Assembly: GCA_003218375.1 (NCBI GenBank)
Contig: QHNH01000030.1
Location: 1 to 64,000 of the forward strand
DNA length: 64,000 nucleotides
Direction of reading: 5' to 3'
Origin: Verrucomicrobiota bacterium
GTDB taxonomy: Bacteria > Verrucomicrobiota > Verrucomicrobiia > Chthoniobacterales > UBA10450
Shown piece by piece: positions 7,348 through 16,246 of this stretch. The position numbers and the translations under genes were made by a program. How positions within the stretch are numbered: position 1 is the stretch's first letter; each line of letters opens with the position of its first letter. The notes under the pieces were generated by a model. The model saw only the letters and a program-made list of their open reading frames with translations. It was not told the origin of the DNA and did no database searches.

Positions 7348-7383
7348 CGGAGGCGACAGTGATCCTGTCGCCTCCGTTTTTTT
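7348..7383 (+). terminator. Rho-independent terminator of the PEP-CTERM gene
   Basis: A perfect 12-bp stem (CGGAGGCGACAG, 7348-7359; loop TGATC; CTGTCGCCTCCG, 7365-7376) is followed by seven T residues. It sits 33 bases after the stop codon. Confidence 0.93.
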
Positions 7384-7457
7384 GTACCGGAAAAGTCTTT
7401 CGAATCGGCGATTGCCAGCCGCGTGGGCACGCCTAAGTTAGCCGCTCCTTCGAAATC

Positions 7458-8423
7458 ATGTTCGCGCTTCAACCCGAGATGAAGGTCTTCAGCGGCTCCG
7501 CCAATCGGGAGCTGGCGCAACGCATTTGCGATTGCATCGGTACGCCCCTGGGCCAGGCCACGATCAGCTCATTTCCGGATGGCGAAACCTACGTAAAGAT
7601 CGAGGAAAACATCCGCGGCCGGGACGTTTTCATCATCCAGCCGACCTCGCCGCCGACCAATCAGCATCTGATGGAATTGCTGATCATGGTGGATGCGGCG
7701 CGCCGCGCGAGCGCGGATCGCATCACGGCCGTGATCCCATTTTTTGGTTACGCGCGACAGGATCGCAAAGATCAGCCGCGCGTGCCGATCACGGCGAAGC
7801 TGGTGGCGAATCTGTTGCACGCGGCCGGGGTAAGCCGGGTGCTCACGATGGATCTTCACGCACAGCAGGTGCAGGGATTTTTCGACATCCCGGTGGATCA
7901 TCTCTATTCCATGCCGGTTTTGCTCAAATACCTGCGGACGCGGCTGACACGCAAGACAGTCGTGGTTTCCCCCGATGTCGGCGGATTGAAAATGGCGTCC
8001 GCGTATTCGCAGGCGCTCGGCGCGAACCTGGCGATCGTCGCCAAGCAGCGGAAGAGCGCGACCGAGACAAAAGCACTTTACGTGATCGGTGATGTGGAAG
8101 GCTGCGATGTGCTCCTGGTGGACGACCTGACCGAGACCGCCGGCACTCTTTCGTCCGCGGCCACCGTTCTAAAAGAGCGCGGGGCCCTGCAAATCTACGC
8201 CGGGGTCGCCCACGCCGTTCTGGTGGATGTCGCCATTCCCCGGTTGCAAAAATCCCAGATCGAGGAATTAATAACGACGAACAGTACGCCTGTGCGCACA
8301 GTGGAGGGATTCAAGACCACGGTGCTTTGCATCTCCGAGCTTCTCGGCGAAGGCATGAAACGAATCCACAACGACGAATCGGTTTCTTCGCTGTTCAAGA
8401 TCGATAACGACGGAAAGAATTGA
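7458..8423 (+). CDS. prs: Ribose-phosphate pyrophosphokinase (PRPP synthase)
   Basis: The 321-residue protein makes PRPP from ribose 5-phosphate and ATP for purine, pyrimidine, histidine and NAD synthesis. Visible hallmarks are KVFSGSANRELAQ at the N-terminus, the ATP-site region FFGYARQDRKDQPR, the DLHAQQVQGFFDIPVDHL signature, and the PRPP-binding loop VDDLTETAGTL. The C-terminus is normal. An internal ATG at 7479 (MKVFSGS) is a plausible alternative start. It leads a row of translation genes (rplY, pth, rpsF, ssb) in the same direction with short gaps. The pairing of prs with rplY and pth is common in bacteria. Confidence 0.95.
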   Translation: MFALQPEMKVFSGSANRELAQRICDCIGTPLGQATISSFPDGETYVKIEENIRGRDVFIIQPTSPPTNQHLMELLIMVDAARRASADRITAVIPFFGYARQDRKDQPRVPITAKLVANLLHAAGVSRVLTMDLHAQQVQGFFDIPVDHLYSMPVLLKYLRTRLTRKTVVVSPDVGGLKMASAYSQALGANLAIVAKQRKSATETKALYVIGDVEGCDVLLVDDLTETAGTLSSAATVLKERGALQIYAGVAHAVLVDVAIPRLQKSQIEELITTNSTPVRTVEGFKTTVLCISELLGEGMKRIHNDESVSSLFKIDNDGKN

Positions 8424-8426
8424 GAC

Positions 8427-9116
8427 ATGGCTAAGCAGGTAAAACTCACAGCGGAACGGCGAACAGCCATTGGGCGTGCGGCGGTGCGGAAATTAAAGGC
8501 GAGCGGCTCGGTGCCGGCGGTAATGTACGGCTCGAAGGACAAACCGGAGGCGCTCCAGGTTTCCAAGCGCGATATCAATGCGCTTCTGAGTCACGCTGCA
8601 GGCGAGAATATTTTGGTGGAACTGGAAATTGCGGGGAAGAGCCGGCTGGCTCTCGTCCAGGAAGTGCAGCATGCGCCGCTAGGGGGCGCCGTGCTGCACA
8701 TCGATTTCCATGCGGTTTCGCAGGACGAAGTGATCCAGGCCGAGGTCCCGCTCGAACCCGTGGGAACGGCCAACGGTGTCAAAAACATGGGCGGCTTGCT
8801 CGAGCAGAATCTTCGTTCGCTCGCGATCGAATGTCTGCCGCGCGATTTGCCGGATGTCATTCGCGTCGATGTTTCCGCACTCGATATCGGTGACTCGATT
8901 CACGTGCGCGAAATCCAGCTGCCCTCCGGGGTCAGCACGCGGATTCAGCTGGATCTGACGGCGTTCTCTGTCCTGGCTCCGACCGTGGAAGAGGAGCCGG
9001 TGACAGCGGTGGCCGAAGTCGCAGCTGGACCCGAAGTGATCCGCGAGAAGAAGGAAGAACCGGAAGCCGGGACGGCCCCGGGTGGCGCGGCGCCGAAGGA
9101 AAAAGAGAAGAAATAA
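8427..9116 (+). CDS. rplY: 50S ribosomal protein L25/general stress protein CTC
   Basis: The 229 residues fit the long CTC form: an N-terminal L25 domain that binds 5S rRNA (about 1-95) followed by the TL5/CTC beta domain (about 100-190). The first residues, VKLTAERRTAIGR...LKASGSVPAVMYG, and HAPLGGAVLHIDFHAV are typical. An acidic, alanine-rich tail of about 35 residues ends in a KEKEKK run. It starts three bases after prs, so translational coupling is likely. Confidence 0.93.
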   Translation: MAKQVKLTAERRTAIGRAAVRKLKASGSVPAVMYGSKDKPEALQVSKRDINALLSHAAGENILVELEIAGKSRLALVQEVQHAPLGGAVLHIDFHAVSQDEVIQAEVPLEPVGTANGVKNMGGLLEQNLRSLAIECLPRDLPDVIRVDVSALDIGDSIHVREIQLPSGVSTRIQLDLTAFSVLAPTVEEEPVTAVAEVAAGPEVIREKKEEPEAGTAPGGAAPKEKEKK

Positions 9117-9120
9117 TCCA

Positions 9121-9150
9121 TTTTGGATTTTGGATTTCGGACTTTGGGTT
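9121..9150. repeat. Short degenerate heptamer array (TTTTGGA type)
   Basis: The rplY-pth spacer is built from repeats of about 7 bp: TTTTGGA, TTTTGGA, TTTCGGA, CTTTGGG. It is one of several low-complexity spacer arrays in the window. Confidence 0.5.
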
Positions 9151-9157
9151 AGCGGAT

Positions 9158-9769
9158 GTGGACGAAACGACTCCACAGATTCGCTTGATTGCCGGGCTCG
9201 GGAATTCTGGCGACGAATACAAAGGCACGCGCCATAACATCGGTTTCGAAGTCGTCGATCGGCTCGCCGCCGAGTGGGGAGTCTCATGGCAGCATTCAAA
9301 ATCCTGGCACGCTCTCTGGGCGAAGAGCGAGAAGGCGATCCTGGTTAAGCCGACGAGCTACATGAACCGCAGCGGCGAACCAATCCAGGCCGTCGCGAGT
9401 TTTTACAAAATTGAGCCCGCGGAGACTCTCGTCGTTCTCGACGACATGGTGCTCGAGCTCGGGCGATTACGGATCCGGCCCGACGGCGGTACCGGCGGGC
9501 ATAACGGGCTCGAGTCGGTCATTGTCCAAACCGGCACCGAAGAGATTCCCCGGCTGCGGGTAGGGATTGGCGCGGCACCGAGGGAAGGCGCGGTCGATTA
9601 TGTCCTCGGTCGCTTCTTCGAGGAAGAACGTCCACTCGTCGAAAAAACCATCGCCCGCGCGGCCGAAGCGGTGAAATGCGCGATTGACAACGGCCTGCTT
9701 TCCGCGATGAACCAGTTCAACAAAAATCCAGAACCAGACCGGCCCAAGAGTGGGCCAAAAGAATCATGA
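9158..9769 (+). CDS. pth: Peptidyl-tRNA hydrolase
   Basis: The product is 203 residues and releases tRNA from stalled peptidyl-tRNA. The family pattern LIAGLGNSGDEYKGTRHNIG carries the substrate-binding N16 and the catalytic H26. Later come VKPTSYMNRSG, the acid D in VVLDDMVLELG, and GGTGGHNGLES. The start is a GTG at 9158. The C-terminus extends a little beyond the usual end with a polar tail. Its stop overlaps the ATG of rpsF (ATGA), which indicates cotranscription. Confidence 0.94.
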   Translation: MDETTPQIRLIAGLGNSGDEYKGTRHNIGFEVVDRLAAEWGVSWQHSKSWHALWAKSEKAILVKPTSYMNRSGEPIQAVASFYKIEPAETLVVLDDMVLELGRLRIRPDGGTGGHNGLESVIVQTGTEEIPRLRVGIGAAPREGAVDYVLGRFFEEERPLVEKTIARAAEAVKCAIDNGLLSAMNQFNKNPEPDRPKSGPKES

Positions 9770-10104
9770 AGAATCGTTACGAAGCTTTGCTCGTGCTGAA
9801 CACGCAGGGCAGGGAAGATACCGTCAAGGACGTGGTCGATCGCCTCGAGTCCGAGTTTCAAAAGGAAGGCGCCGAGATCGAGCAGGTGCAGAAAATGGAC
9901 AAGCGCCCGTTCTCCTACGTCGCCGGCGAACTGGATGCGGGGCACTACGTGAATTTCATTTTCCACGCCGACTCGCAGCTGGTCACGAAGCTGCGCGCGA
10001 AGTTCAAGCTCGACCCGGAAGTTTACCGGCAGCATTACCAGAAGCTGCGCCCGAAACGGGAGAAGAAAGAGCGGTCCGCGAAAAAGTTGGCCGAGGCCAC
10101 ATAA
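9766..10104 (+). CDS. rpsF: 30S ribosomal protein S6
   Basis: The 112-residue protein has the S6 ferredoxin-like fold pattern: MKNRYEALLVLNTQGREDTV at the start, then KMDKRPFSYVAGELDAGHYV. It ends in a basic tail. It binds the central domain of 16S rRNA with S18. Its start overlaps pth by four bases, and ssb follows 18 bases later. The usual next genes rpsR and rplI are absent here. Confidence 0.93.
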   Translation: MKNRYEALLVLNTQGREDTVKDVVDRLESEFQKEGAEIEQVQKMDKRPFSYVAGELDAGHYVNFIFHADSQLVTKLRAKFKLDPEVYRQHYQKLRPKREKKERSAKKLAEAT

Positions 10105-10122
10105 TTCCGCTAGAAAAGCGGC

Positions 10123-10578
10123 ATGGCCAGTTTCAATAAAGTAATCCTCCTCGGAAACCTCACCCGCGACCCAGAGGTCCGATACACCCCCAAGGGAACC
10201 GCCGTCACGGATTTAGGTCTGGCGGTCAATCGCACTTATACTGCGGATAACGGTGAGAAACGCGAAGAGGTCACCTTCGTCGATGTGACCTTTTGGGGAC
10301 GAACGGCGGAAGTTGCCGGCGAATACTTAAAAAAAGGCCGCCCGGTTTTTGTCGAAGGCCGGCTTCAGCTCGATTCGTGGGATGACAAACAGTCCGGACA
10401 AAAACGGACCAAGCTCAAAGTCATCGGGGAAAATATGCAGATGCTCGGTGCTCCCCGTGGCGGCGGAGGCGGCGGCGGTGGAGATGAGGAAAGCTCGGGC
10501 GGATCGCGTTCCAGCAAGCCGGCGCCACCACCGAAAGCAGCTCCCTCCGCGCCCGACGAGGACGAGATTCCGTTTTAG
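10123..10578 (+). CDS. ssb: Single-stranded DNA-binding protein
   Basis: The 151 residues comprise an OB-fold (about 1-110) that starts [20 protein letters not shown], with the [12 protein letters not shown] strand and RPVFVEGRL, then a glycine-rich linker, then an acidic tip DEDEIPF that recruits replication and repair partners. It is downstream of rpsF on the same strand, a widespread arrangement. It probably serves both replication and the natural-transformation pathway suggested by the next gene, dprA. Confidence 0.95.
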   Translation: MASFNKVILLGNLTRDPEVRYTPKGTAVTDLGLAVNRTYTADNGEKREEVTFVDVTFWGRTAEVAGEYLKKGRPVFVEGRLQLDSWDDKQSGQKRTKLKVIGENMQMLGAPRGGGGGGGGDEESSGGSRSSKPAPPPKAAPSAPDEDEIPF

Positions 10579-10629
10579 ACACTCTGTTCCTGATAGGGCG
10601 AGACTCCCTCGAGCTGCGCCGTTAAATCC

Positions 10630-11730
10630 ATGACCCCCACGGAAGCCTGCATTGCGCTCAACATGCTTCCGACCATGGGGCCGGTGCGCCTGCGGAAGCT
10701 GCTGGAGGTTTTCGAAACGCCGGACCGCGTTCTCGCCGCGCGGCGCGACGCGTTGCGCGCCGTCGAAGGAATCGGCCGCGATGTCGCCGATCAGATCGTG
10801 AGTTGGGAAACGATCGTCGATCTGCCCGCGGAACTGCAACGCATCAGCGACTTCGGCGCGACTGTCATCACAACCGACTCGCCGCTCTATCCGCGCCAGC
10901 TCCGCGAGATCCACGCGCCACCGATCGTTCTTTATGTCTGGGGCGAACTGAGCGAGCGCGATCAACATGCCATTGCCGTCATCGGTTCGCGGCGCACCAC
11001 GCATTACGGTCTGGAATCGGCGAAGAAGCTTTCCTATCAGCTCGCCTACGCCGGTCTCACTGTGATCAGTGGTCTTGCGCGCGGGATCGATACCGCCGCT
11101 CATCAAGGCGCGCTGGCGGCGAAGGGCCGGACGATCGCGGTCATTGGCTCGGGATTGATGAAGTTATATCCGCCGGAGAACGCCGCTCTGGCCGAGAAAA
11201 TTCGCAGTGGCAACGGCGCCGTCGTTTCTGAGTTCTCGATGGAGATCGAGCCCGATCGCCAGACTTTTCCGATGCGCAACCGAATCATCAGCGGCTGGAG
11301 TCACGGGCTGCTCGTCGTAGAAGCCGGCCAAAATAGCGGAGCCCTGATCAGCGTCACGCAAGCGCTCGAACAAGGCCGCTCGGTTTACGCCGTGCCCGGC
11401 CATATCAACGCGCCGAGCGCACAGGGATCGAACCGCTTGATCCAACAGGGCGCGAAACTGGTGATGGACGCGAGCGACATCCTTGACGACCTGCAAATTC
11501 TTCTTCCGGAAACCAAGCCCGCGCCGGAAGCCGCGGTGCGAAGTTTGCCGGCCCTCAGCGACGAGGAGCGCCGCGTTTACGATTCAATCCGCGAGACCGA
11601 AACGTCCATCGACGACATCGCCACGAAAGCCGAACTGCCGAGCGGCACGGTCTCTTCCACGCTTCTGCGCCTCGAGCTAAAGCGGCTCGTAAAGCAACTC
11701 CCCGGCAAATATTTCGTGAAGCTCGGGTAA
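10630..11730 (+). CDS. dprA: DNA-processing protein DprA
   Basis: The product is 366 residues. An N-terminal helical SAM/HhH region (about 1-65; GIGRDVADQI) precedes the Rossmann-like DNA-binding domain with IAVIGSRRTTHYGLE, VISGLARGIDTAAHQGAL and the basic FPMRNRIISG loop. A C-terminal winged-helix domain (about 310-366) ends the protein. DprA loads RecA on incoming single-stranded DNA during transformation. It follows ssb by 51 bases on the same strand. Presence of dprA alone does not prove competence. Confidence 0.94.
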   Translation: MTPTEACIALNMLPTMGPVRLRKLLEVFETPDRVLAARRDALRAVEGIGRDVADQIVSWETIVDLPAELQRISDFGATVITTDSPLYPRQLREIHAPPIVLYVWGELSERDQHAIAVIGSRRTTHYGLESAKKLSYQLAYAGLTVISGLARGIDTAAHQGALAAKGRTIAVIGSGLMKLYPPENAALAEKIRSGNGAVVSEFSMEIEPDRQTFPMRNRIISGWSHGLLVVEAGQNSGALISVTQALEQGRSVYAVPGHINAPSAQGSNRLIQQGAKLVMDASDILDDLQILLPETKPAPEAAVRSLPALSDEERRVYDSIRETETSIDDIATKAELPSGTVSSTLLRLELKRLVKQLPGKYFVKLG

Positions 11731-11738
11731 CCGCTTCT

Positions 11739-11970
11739 AGCGCTGAAGGTGCGATCTCATACCAGCCTGGGGCGCAGCCCCGGATCTGATCGAGTGGGGA
11801 ATAAGCGCTGAAGGCGCAATTCAACTTACCGCTCGCCGTTGATCCTCGCGGGCTTTGGCGTCCGAATGAATCGCGCCTACAGCGCTGGCGGGGTTCGGGT
11901 GGCCCGAATCCCTGGGGCGTTGCCCCAGGCTACTAATGAACGCGCGCCTTTGGCGCTCGTAGATACGAGG
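11739..11970. repeat. Cluster of palindromic GCCTGGGGC / GCGCTGAA repeats
   Basis: The dprA-adh spacer (271 bp, no gene) is filled with repeat units: AGCGCTGAAGGTGCGAT, CCTGGGGCGCAGCCCCGG, GCGCTGAAGGCGCAATT, and CCTGGGGCGTTGCCCCAGG followed by GCGCCTTTGGCGC. Several are perfect or near-perfect palindromes. Related units occur at 25868-25938. Confidence 0.65.
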
Positions 11971-12001
11971 CGAGACGCCCGTGTTACGATGCAGCCGTTA
12001 C

Positions 12002-13030
12002 ATGAAAGCCATTCGCCTCACCGCAATCGGTTCGCCGCTGGAAGAGCAGGGGATCGAGATTCCACCACTCGGACCACGCGACGTTCTTATTCGCGTTCGC
12101 GCTGCCGGCATTTGCCATTCCGACGCGCATTATCGCGCCGGCGTTTCGCCAGTGAAACAGTTACCGCTCACGCTCGGCCACGAGATCGCTGGCGTGGTGG
12201 AATCGACCGGCGTTGAGGTTCACAATTTCAACGCCGGCGACCGCGTCTGCGTCCATTACCTCGTCACTTGCGGAAGTTGCCGGTTCTGCGCGAACCGCCA
12301 CGAACAGTTTTGTCCGAGTGCCGAAATGATCGGCAAGCATCGCGATGGAGGTTACGCCGAATTCATCCTGGCGCCTGAGCGCAGCGTCTTTCATTTGCCC
12401 GATGAAATTCCCTTTGAAGAGGGCGCAATCATGATGTGTTCGTCCGCGACTTCGCTTCATGCTTTGCGCAAGGCGCGGCTCCGGCCGGGCGAGACCGTCG
12501 CGATCTTCGGCGTCGGCGGTCTGGGAATTTCAGCAGTCCAGTTGGCGAGGTGTTTCGGTGCGGCCCAGGTATTCGCCGTCGACATCAATCCGCGAAAGCT
12601 CGAATTGGCGGAACGTTTCGACGCCGTCGCAGTCAACGCCGCGGCCGGTGATCCCGTCGAGCAACTTCGCGAAATCACAAATGGGCGCGGAGTGGACGTA
12701 GCGCTGGAATTGGTCGGCCTGTCGCTGACCATGCGCCAGGCGATTCAATCGCTGGCCGTCCTTGGCCGCGCGGCCCTGGTGGGCCTGACCCAGGAAAAAT
12801 TGGAGATCGCGCCCTACGCCGAGTTGTTGAACAAGGAGGCTGAGGTCATCGGCGTCTCCGACCATCTCGCGAGCGAAATTCCAGAGCTGCTCGAATTGAC
12901 ACGCAGCGGAAAACTGGATCTGTCGCACGGTGTGATTCGAAAGGTTCCGCTCGAGGCCGAAGCCGTGAACGATGCCCTGGATGGCCTGGAAGAATTCGGC
13001 GACGACGTTCGGGCGGTGATCGTCCCATAA
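12002..13030 (+). CDS. Zinc-dependent alcohol dehydrogenase (MDR family)
   Basis: From the ATG at 12002 the product is 342 residues, usual for the medium-chain dehydrogenase/reductase family. The catalytic-zinc ligands are C and H in AAGICHSDAHY and GHEIAGVVE. The structural-zinc cluster is CGSCRFCANRHEQFC. The Rossmann motif is GVGGLGISAVQLA and the acidic residue after the second strand, VDIN, suggests NAD(H). It oxidises alcohols or reduces aldehydes; substrate unknown. It stands alone after a repeat-filled spacer. Confidence 0.88.
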   Translation: MKAIRLTAIGSPLEEQGIEIPPLGPRDVLIRVRAAGICHSDAHYRAGVSPVKQLPLTLGHEIAGVVESTGVEVHNFNAGDRVCVHYLVTCGSCRFCANRHEQFCPSAEMIGKHRDGGYAEFILAPERSVFHLPDEIPFEEGAIMMCSSATSLHALRKARLRPGETVAIFGVGGLGISAVQLARCFGAAQVFAVDINPRKLELAERFDAVAVNAAAGDPVEQLREITNGRGVDVALELVGLSLTMRQAIQSLAVLGRAALVGLTQEKLEIAPYAELLNKEAEVIGVSDHLASEIPELLELTRSGKLDLSHGVIRKVPLEAEAVNDALDGLEEFGDDVRAVIVP

Positions 13031-13154
13031 ACGTCGCGTCACCAAATCCGATTTGCGAACTGGCGAGGTCTCTTCTACCCTCCCCGCCTTGACGAAGCCG
13101 GGACGGTAGCCGTCCAGTTGTTCCTCAAGCCCGAAGGTTTACCCCTAAAACGAC

Positions 13155-15659
13155 ATGTCCAAATCGCTCATCATCGCGGAGAAGCCCAGCGTGGCGAACG
13201 ATCTCGCTCGCGCGCTCGGCGGTTTCAAAAAAGTCGAGGACCACTTCGAGAACGAGAACTACATTATCTCGTCCGCGGTCGGTCATCTGGTCGAGCTCTG
13301 CCTGCCGAGCGAGCTCGATGTGAAGCGCGGGAAATGGAGCTTCGCCAATCTCCCGATCATCCCGGACGAGTTCGCGCTCAAGCCGATCGAGAAATCCAAG
13401 CCGCGCTTCAATCAGCTCAAACGCCTCATTCAGCGCAGGGACGTGACCGATCTGATCAACGCCTGCGACGCCGGCCGGGAAGGCGAGTTGATTTTCCGCT
13501 ACCTCGTCAAGCTGACCGGCAGCAAAAAACCGGTACGCCGGCTCTGGCTCCAATCGATGACGGCCGAATCGATCCGCTCGGCCTTTGCCCATTTGCGGAC
13601 GAACGAAGAAATGATTCCGCTGGCCAAGGCGGCTGTCTGCCGTTCCGAGAGCGATTGGCTCGTCGGCATCAACGGCACCCGCGCGATGACCGCTTTCAAT
13701 AATAAGGCCGGCGGCTTTCAGCTTACGCCGGTCGGGCGGGTGCAAACGCCTACGCTCGCGATCCTCACCGAGCGGGAAGAGAAGATCCGCGAGTTCAAAT
13801 CGCGGCCGTTCTTCGAAGTATTTGGCGACTTCGAGGTCAAAGCCGGGGAATATCGGGGCCGCTGGTTCCGCGAAGATTTCACCAAAAACGGCGACGAGGA
13901 TGCGCGGGCGGAGCGCATTTGGGAAGCGGCCGAAGCGGAAGCGATCCGGGAGCGTTGCCTCGGCAAGACTGGCATCGCTACCGAGGAAAAGAAGCCGACC
14001 ACGCAGGCCCCGCCGTTACTTTACGATCTCACCAGTCTCCAGCGCGATGCCAACGGGCGCGGCTTCAGCGCGAAGCGAACCCTCCAAATCGCGCAACAAC
14101 TCTACGAGAAGTTCAAAGTCATCACCTATCCGCGAACGGATTCCCGTTATCTCCCGGAGGATTACATTTCAACGGTCAAAGCGACGCTCGGGAGAATCCA
14201 GGACCCCGTGCTCGCCGCGCACGCGCGCAGGGCGATCGAGCTGGTGAAGCCGTCGAAGCGGATTTTTAACAACGCCAAGATTTCCGATCACTTCGCCATC
14301 GTCCCGAGCGGCGAATCGCCGCACGGTCACCTCGACGAAGTGCAGCAAAAGATTTACGACATGATCGTGCGGCGCTTCATCGCCGTCTTTTTCCCCGCCG
14401 CGCAATTCGAAGTGACGACGCGCATCACCCGCGTCGAGAAAGATGCGTTTCGCACCGACGGCAAGATCATCACCGATCCGGGCTGGCTGGCAGTCTACGG
14501 ACGCGAGGCTGCGCTGGGGGACGACGAAGGCGGCGCTTCGCTCGTGGCGATTTCGCCTAACGAATCGGCCAGGGTGCTCGAGATCGAAGTGAAACAGAAC
14601 GAGACCAAACCGCCCGCGCGTTTCAACGAAGCCACCCTGCTCTCCGCCATGGAAGGCGCCGGTAAACTCGTCGAGGATGAAGAATTGCGCGAAGCGATGG
14701 CGGCGAATGGCCTCGGCACGCCGGCGACCCGCGCGGCTATTATCGAAGGTCTGATCTACCAGGAATACGTGCGCCGCCAGGGCCGTGAGCTGATCGCGAC
14801 CGCGAAAGGCATGGCGTTGATCACGCTGCTGCGCGGGATCGGGGTGTCCGCGCTTTGTTCGCCTGAGATGACGGGCGAATGGGAGCACAAGCTGAAACAA
14901 ATTCAGCGGGGCGAAATGAAGCGGAAAGAGTTCATGGCCCAGATCAAGGATTTCACCCGCGAGATCGTCGAGAAAGCGAAGACCTTCGAAGGCGACAGCG
15001 TCACCGGCAATTTCGCGCCGCTCGAAGTGAAATGTCCGAAGTGCGGCGGCGGCCCGTTCGACGAGGACTATCGCACCTTCAAGTGTCGGAGCTGCGGATT
15101 GATCGTATGGAAAACAATGGCCGGAAGGTTGTTCGACCCCGGCGAAGTCGAAACTTTGTTGAAAGAGGGCAAAGTCGGTCCGCTCGAGGGATTCCGCAGC
15201 AAGATGGGCCGTCCGTTTACGGCCAGCGTAAAACTCGGCGAAGAATTCAAACCCGCGTTCGAATTTGAAAACACCGAGGGAAGCGGCGCCATCACGATCG
15301 ATCCCGCGCGGCACGAAGCGCTCGGTCTCTGTCCCGTTTGCCAGAAAGGCCAGGTCTACGCCTTGGATAATTCCTACGCCTGCGAAAACGCCGTCTCCGC
15401 CGAGAAAACCTGCACCTTCCGCGTCGGCAAAGTGATTTTGCAACGCGAGATCCCGAAAGAGCAGGTCCAGAAACTCATCACCACCGGCAAGACCGATCTC
15501 CTCCCGAAATTCATTTCCAAAAAAGGCCGCCCGTTCTCCGCGCACCTGAAATTGGAAAAAGGCAAAGTCGGCTTCGAATTCGCCGAGCGAGCACCGAAGC
15601 CGAAGAAAGCAGCCGCGAAGAAACCGCCTGTCGCAAAAACAGCGACGGAAGAGGTGTAG
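13155..15659 (+). CDS. topB: DNA topoisomerase III (type IA)
   Basis: The 834-residue enzyme relaxes and decatenates DNA through a transient 5'-phosphotyrosine. The Toprim domain starts LIIAEKPSVANDLA (residues 5-18) and has the acidic site DAGREGE (105-111). The active tyrosine is Y325 in ITYPRTDSRYL. C-terminally are a four-cysteine zinc motif (CPKCGGGPFDEDYRTFKCRS) and two Toprim-associated C-terminal repeats with RPFTASVKLG and RPFSAHLKLE, then a lysine/alanine tail. E. coli TopB lacks this long repeat tail; it is common in other phyla. No operon partner is visible. Confidence 0.93.
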   Translation: MSKSLIIAEKPSVANDLARALGGFKKVEDHFENENYIISSAVGHLVELCLPSELDVKRGKWSFANLPIIPDEFALKPIEKSKPRFNQLKRLIQRRDVTDLINACDAGREGELIFRYLVKLTGSKKPVRRLWLQSMTAESIRSAFAHLRTNEEMIPLAKAAVCRSESDWLVGINGTRAMTAFNNKAGGFQLTPVGRVQTPTLAILTEREEKIREFKSRPFFEVFGDFEVKAGEYRGRWFREDFTKNGDEDARAERIWEAAEAEAIRERCLGKTGIATEEKKPTTQAPPLLYDLTSLQRDANGRGFSAKRTLQIAQQLYEKFKVITYPRTDSRYLPEDYISTVKATLGRIQDPVLAAHARRAIELVKPSKRIFNNAKISDHFAIVPSGESPHGHLDEVQQKIYDMIVRRFIAVFFPAAQFEVTTRITRVEKDAFRTDGKIITDPGWLAVYGREAALGDDEGGASLVAISPNESARVLEIEVKQNETKPPARFNEATLLSAMEGAGKLVEDEELREAMAANGLGTPATRAAIIEGLIYQEYVRRQGRELIATAKGMALITLLRGIGVSALCSPEMTGEWEHKLKQIQRGEMKRKEFMAQIKDFTREIVEKAKTFEGDSVTGNFAPLEVKCPKCGGGPFDEDYRTFKCRSCGLIVWKTMAGRLFDPGEVETLLKEGKVGPLEGFRSKMGRPFTASVKLGEEFKPAFEFENTEGSGAITIDPARHEALGLCPVCQKGQVYALDNSYACENAVSAEKTCTFRVGKVILQREIPKEQVQKLITTGKTDLLPKFISKKGRPFSAHLKLEKGKVGFEFAERAPKPKKAAAKKPPVAKTATEEV

Positions 15660-15725
15660 CGTCGGCTGTCCCCAGCCGAAAGACTCCTTCCTCCGCTGAG
15701 ACAGCGGACTCTACAACGTGACGAC

Positions 15726-16190
15726 CTAGCGTCGCAGCTCGAGATGAACGTGGACGCTGCCGACCTGATTATTCAGGTGCGTTAGCTCGACATCGTCCGT
15801 GTACCAGACATCGAGATAATGGTCGCCGGTCCACTGGGCGCCGATTTTATGGGTCGTGGCGTTCCACGGAAACTCATAACCGGCGATTACTTCGGCTGAC
15901 GCCTCGCCGGGCGGCGATGCCGCCTTGCGAATGACGTTCAAGCGCGTGCTGGCCCGCGTCGTCGCGCCACAATCGCGCACATAAAGTACGGCCTTCAGCT
16001 TACCATCCGGCGAAGGGATTTCGCTGACGATCTGTTCGTTGCATCCACCACCAAGGAAAAGCGCCAGCTTGGAGTAATGGAGGAATAGGCTCGTGCCGAA
16101 GGTCAAGGTGAGCCCCCCTGCGAGAACCCAGAGGGCGACAATCGCAAACCGACGGGCGCGGCTAGACCTACGTCTCGGTTCTTCTACCAC
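15726..16190 (-). CDS. Hypothetical protein with one N-terminal TM segment
   Basis: The product is 154 residues. A basic start (RRRSSRARR) leads into one hydrophobic segment (about 15-38), then a predicted extracytoplasmic domain with a GGGCNEQI segment and LYVRDCGATTRAST. The two cysteines might form a disulfide. I recall similar short proteins of unknown function with a RDCGATT motif but cannot name the family. Confidence 0.6.
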   Translation of the reverse strand: MVEEPRRRSSRARRFAIVALWVLAGGLTLTFGTSLFLHYSKLALFLGGGCNEQIVSEIPSPDGKLKAVLYVRDCGATTRASTRLNVIRKAASPPGEASAEVIAGYEFPWNATTHKIGAQWTGDHYLDVWYTDDVELTHLNNQVGSVHVHLELRR

Positions 16191-16246
16191 GACTCAGATT
16201 ATCGATTATTGGAGCTTTTCCAAAAACGCATCCGGCGGGACAAAAA

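Noticed and set aside
14169-15545. 458-codon open frame on the minus strand opposite topB
   Set aside because: Shadow of a GC-rich gene; composition is arginine/alanine-rich and topB has clear motifs across the stretch.
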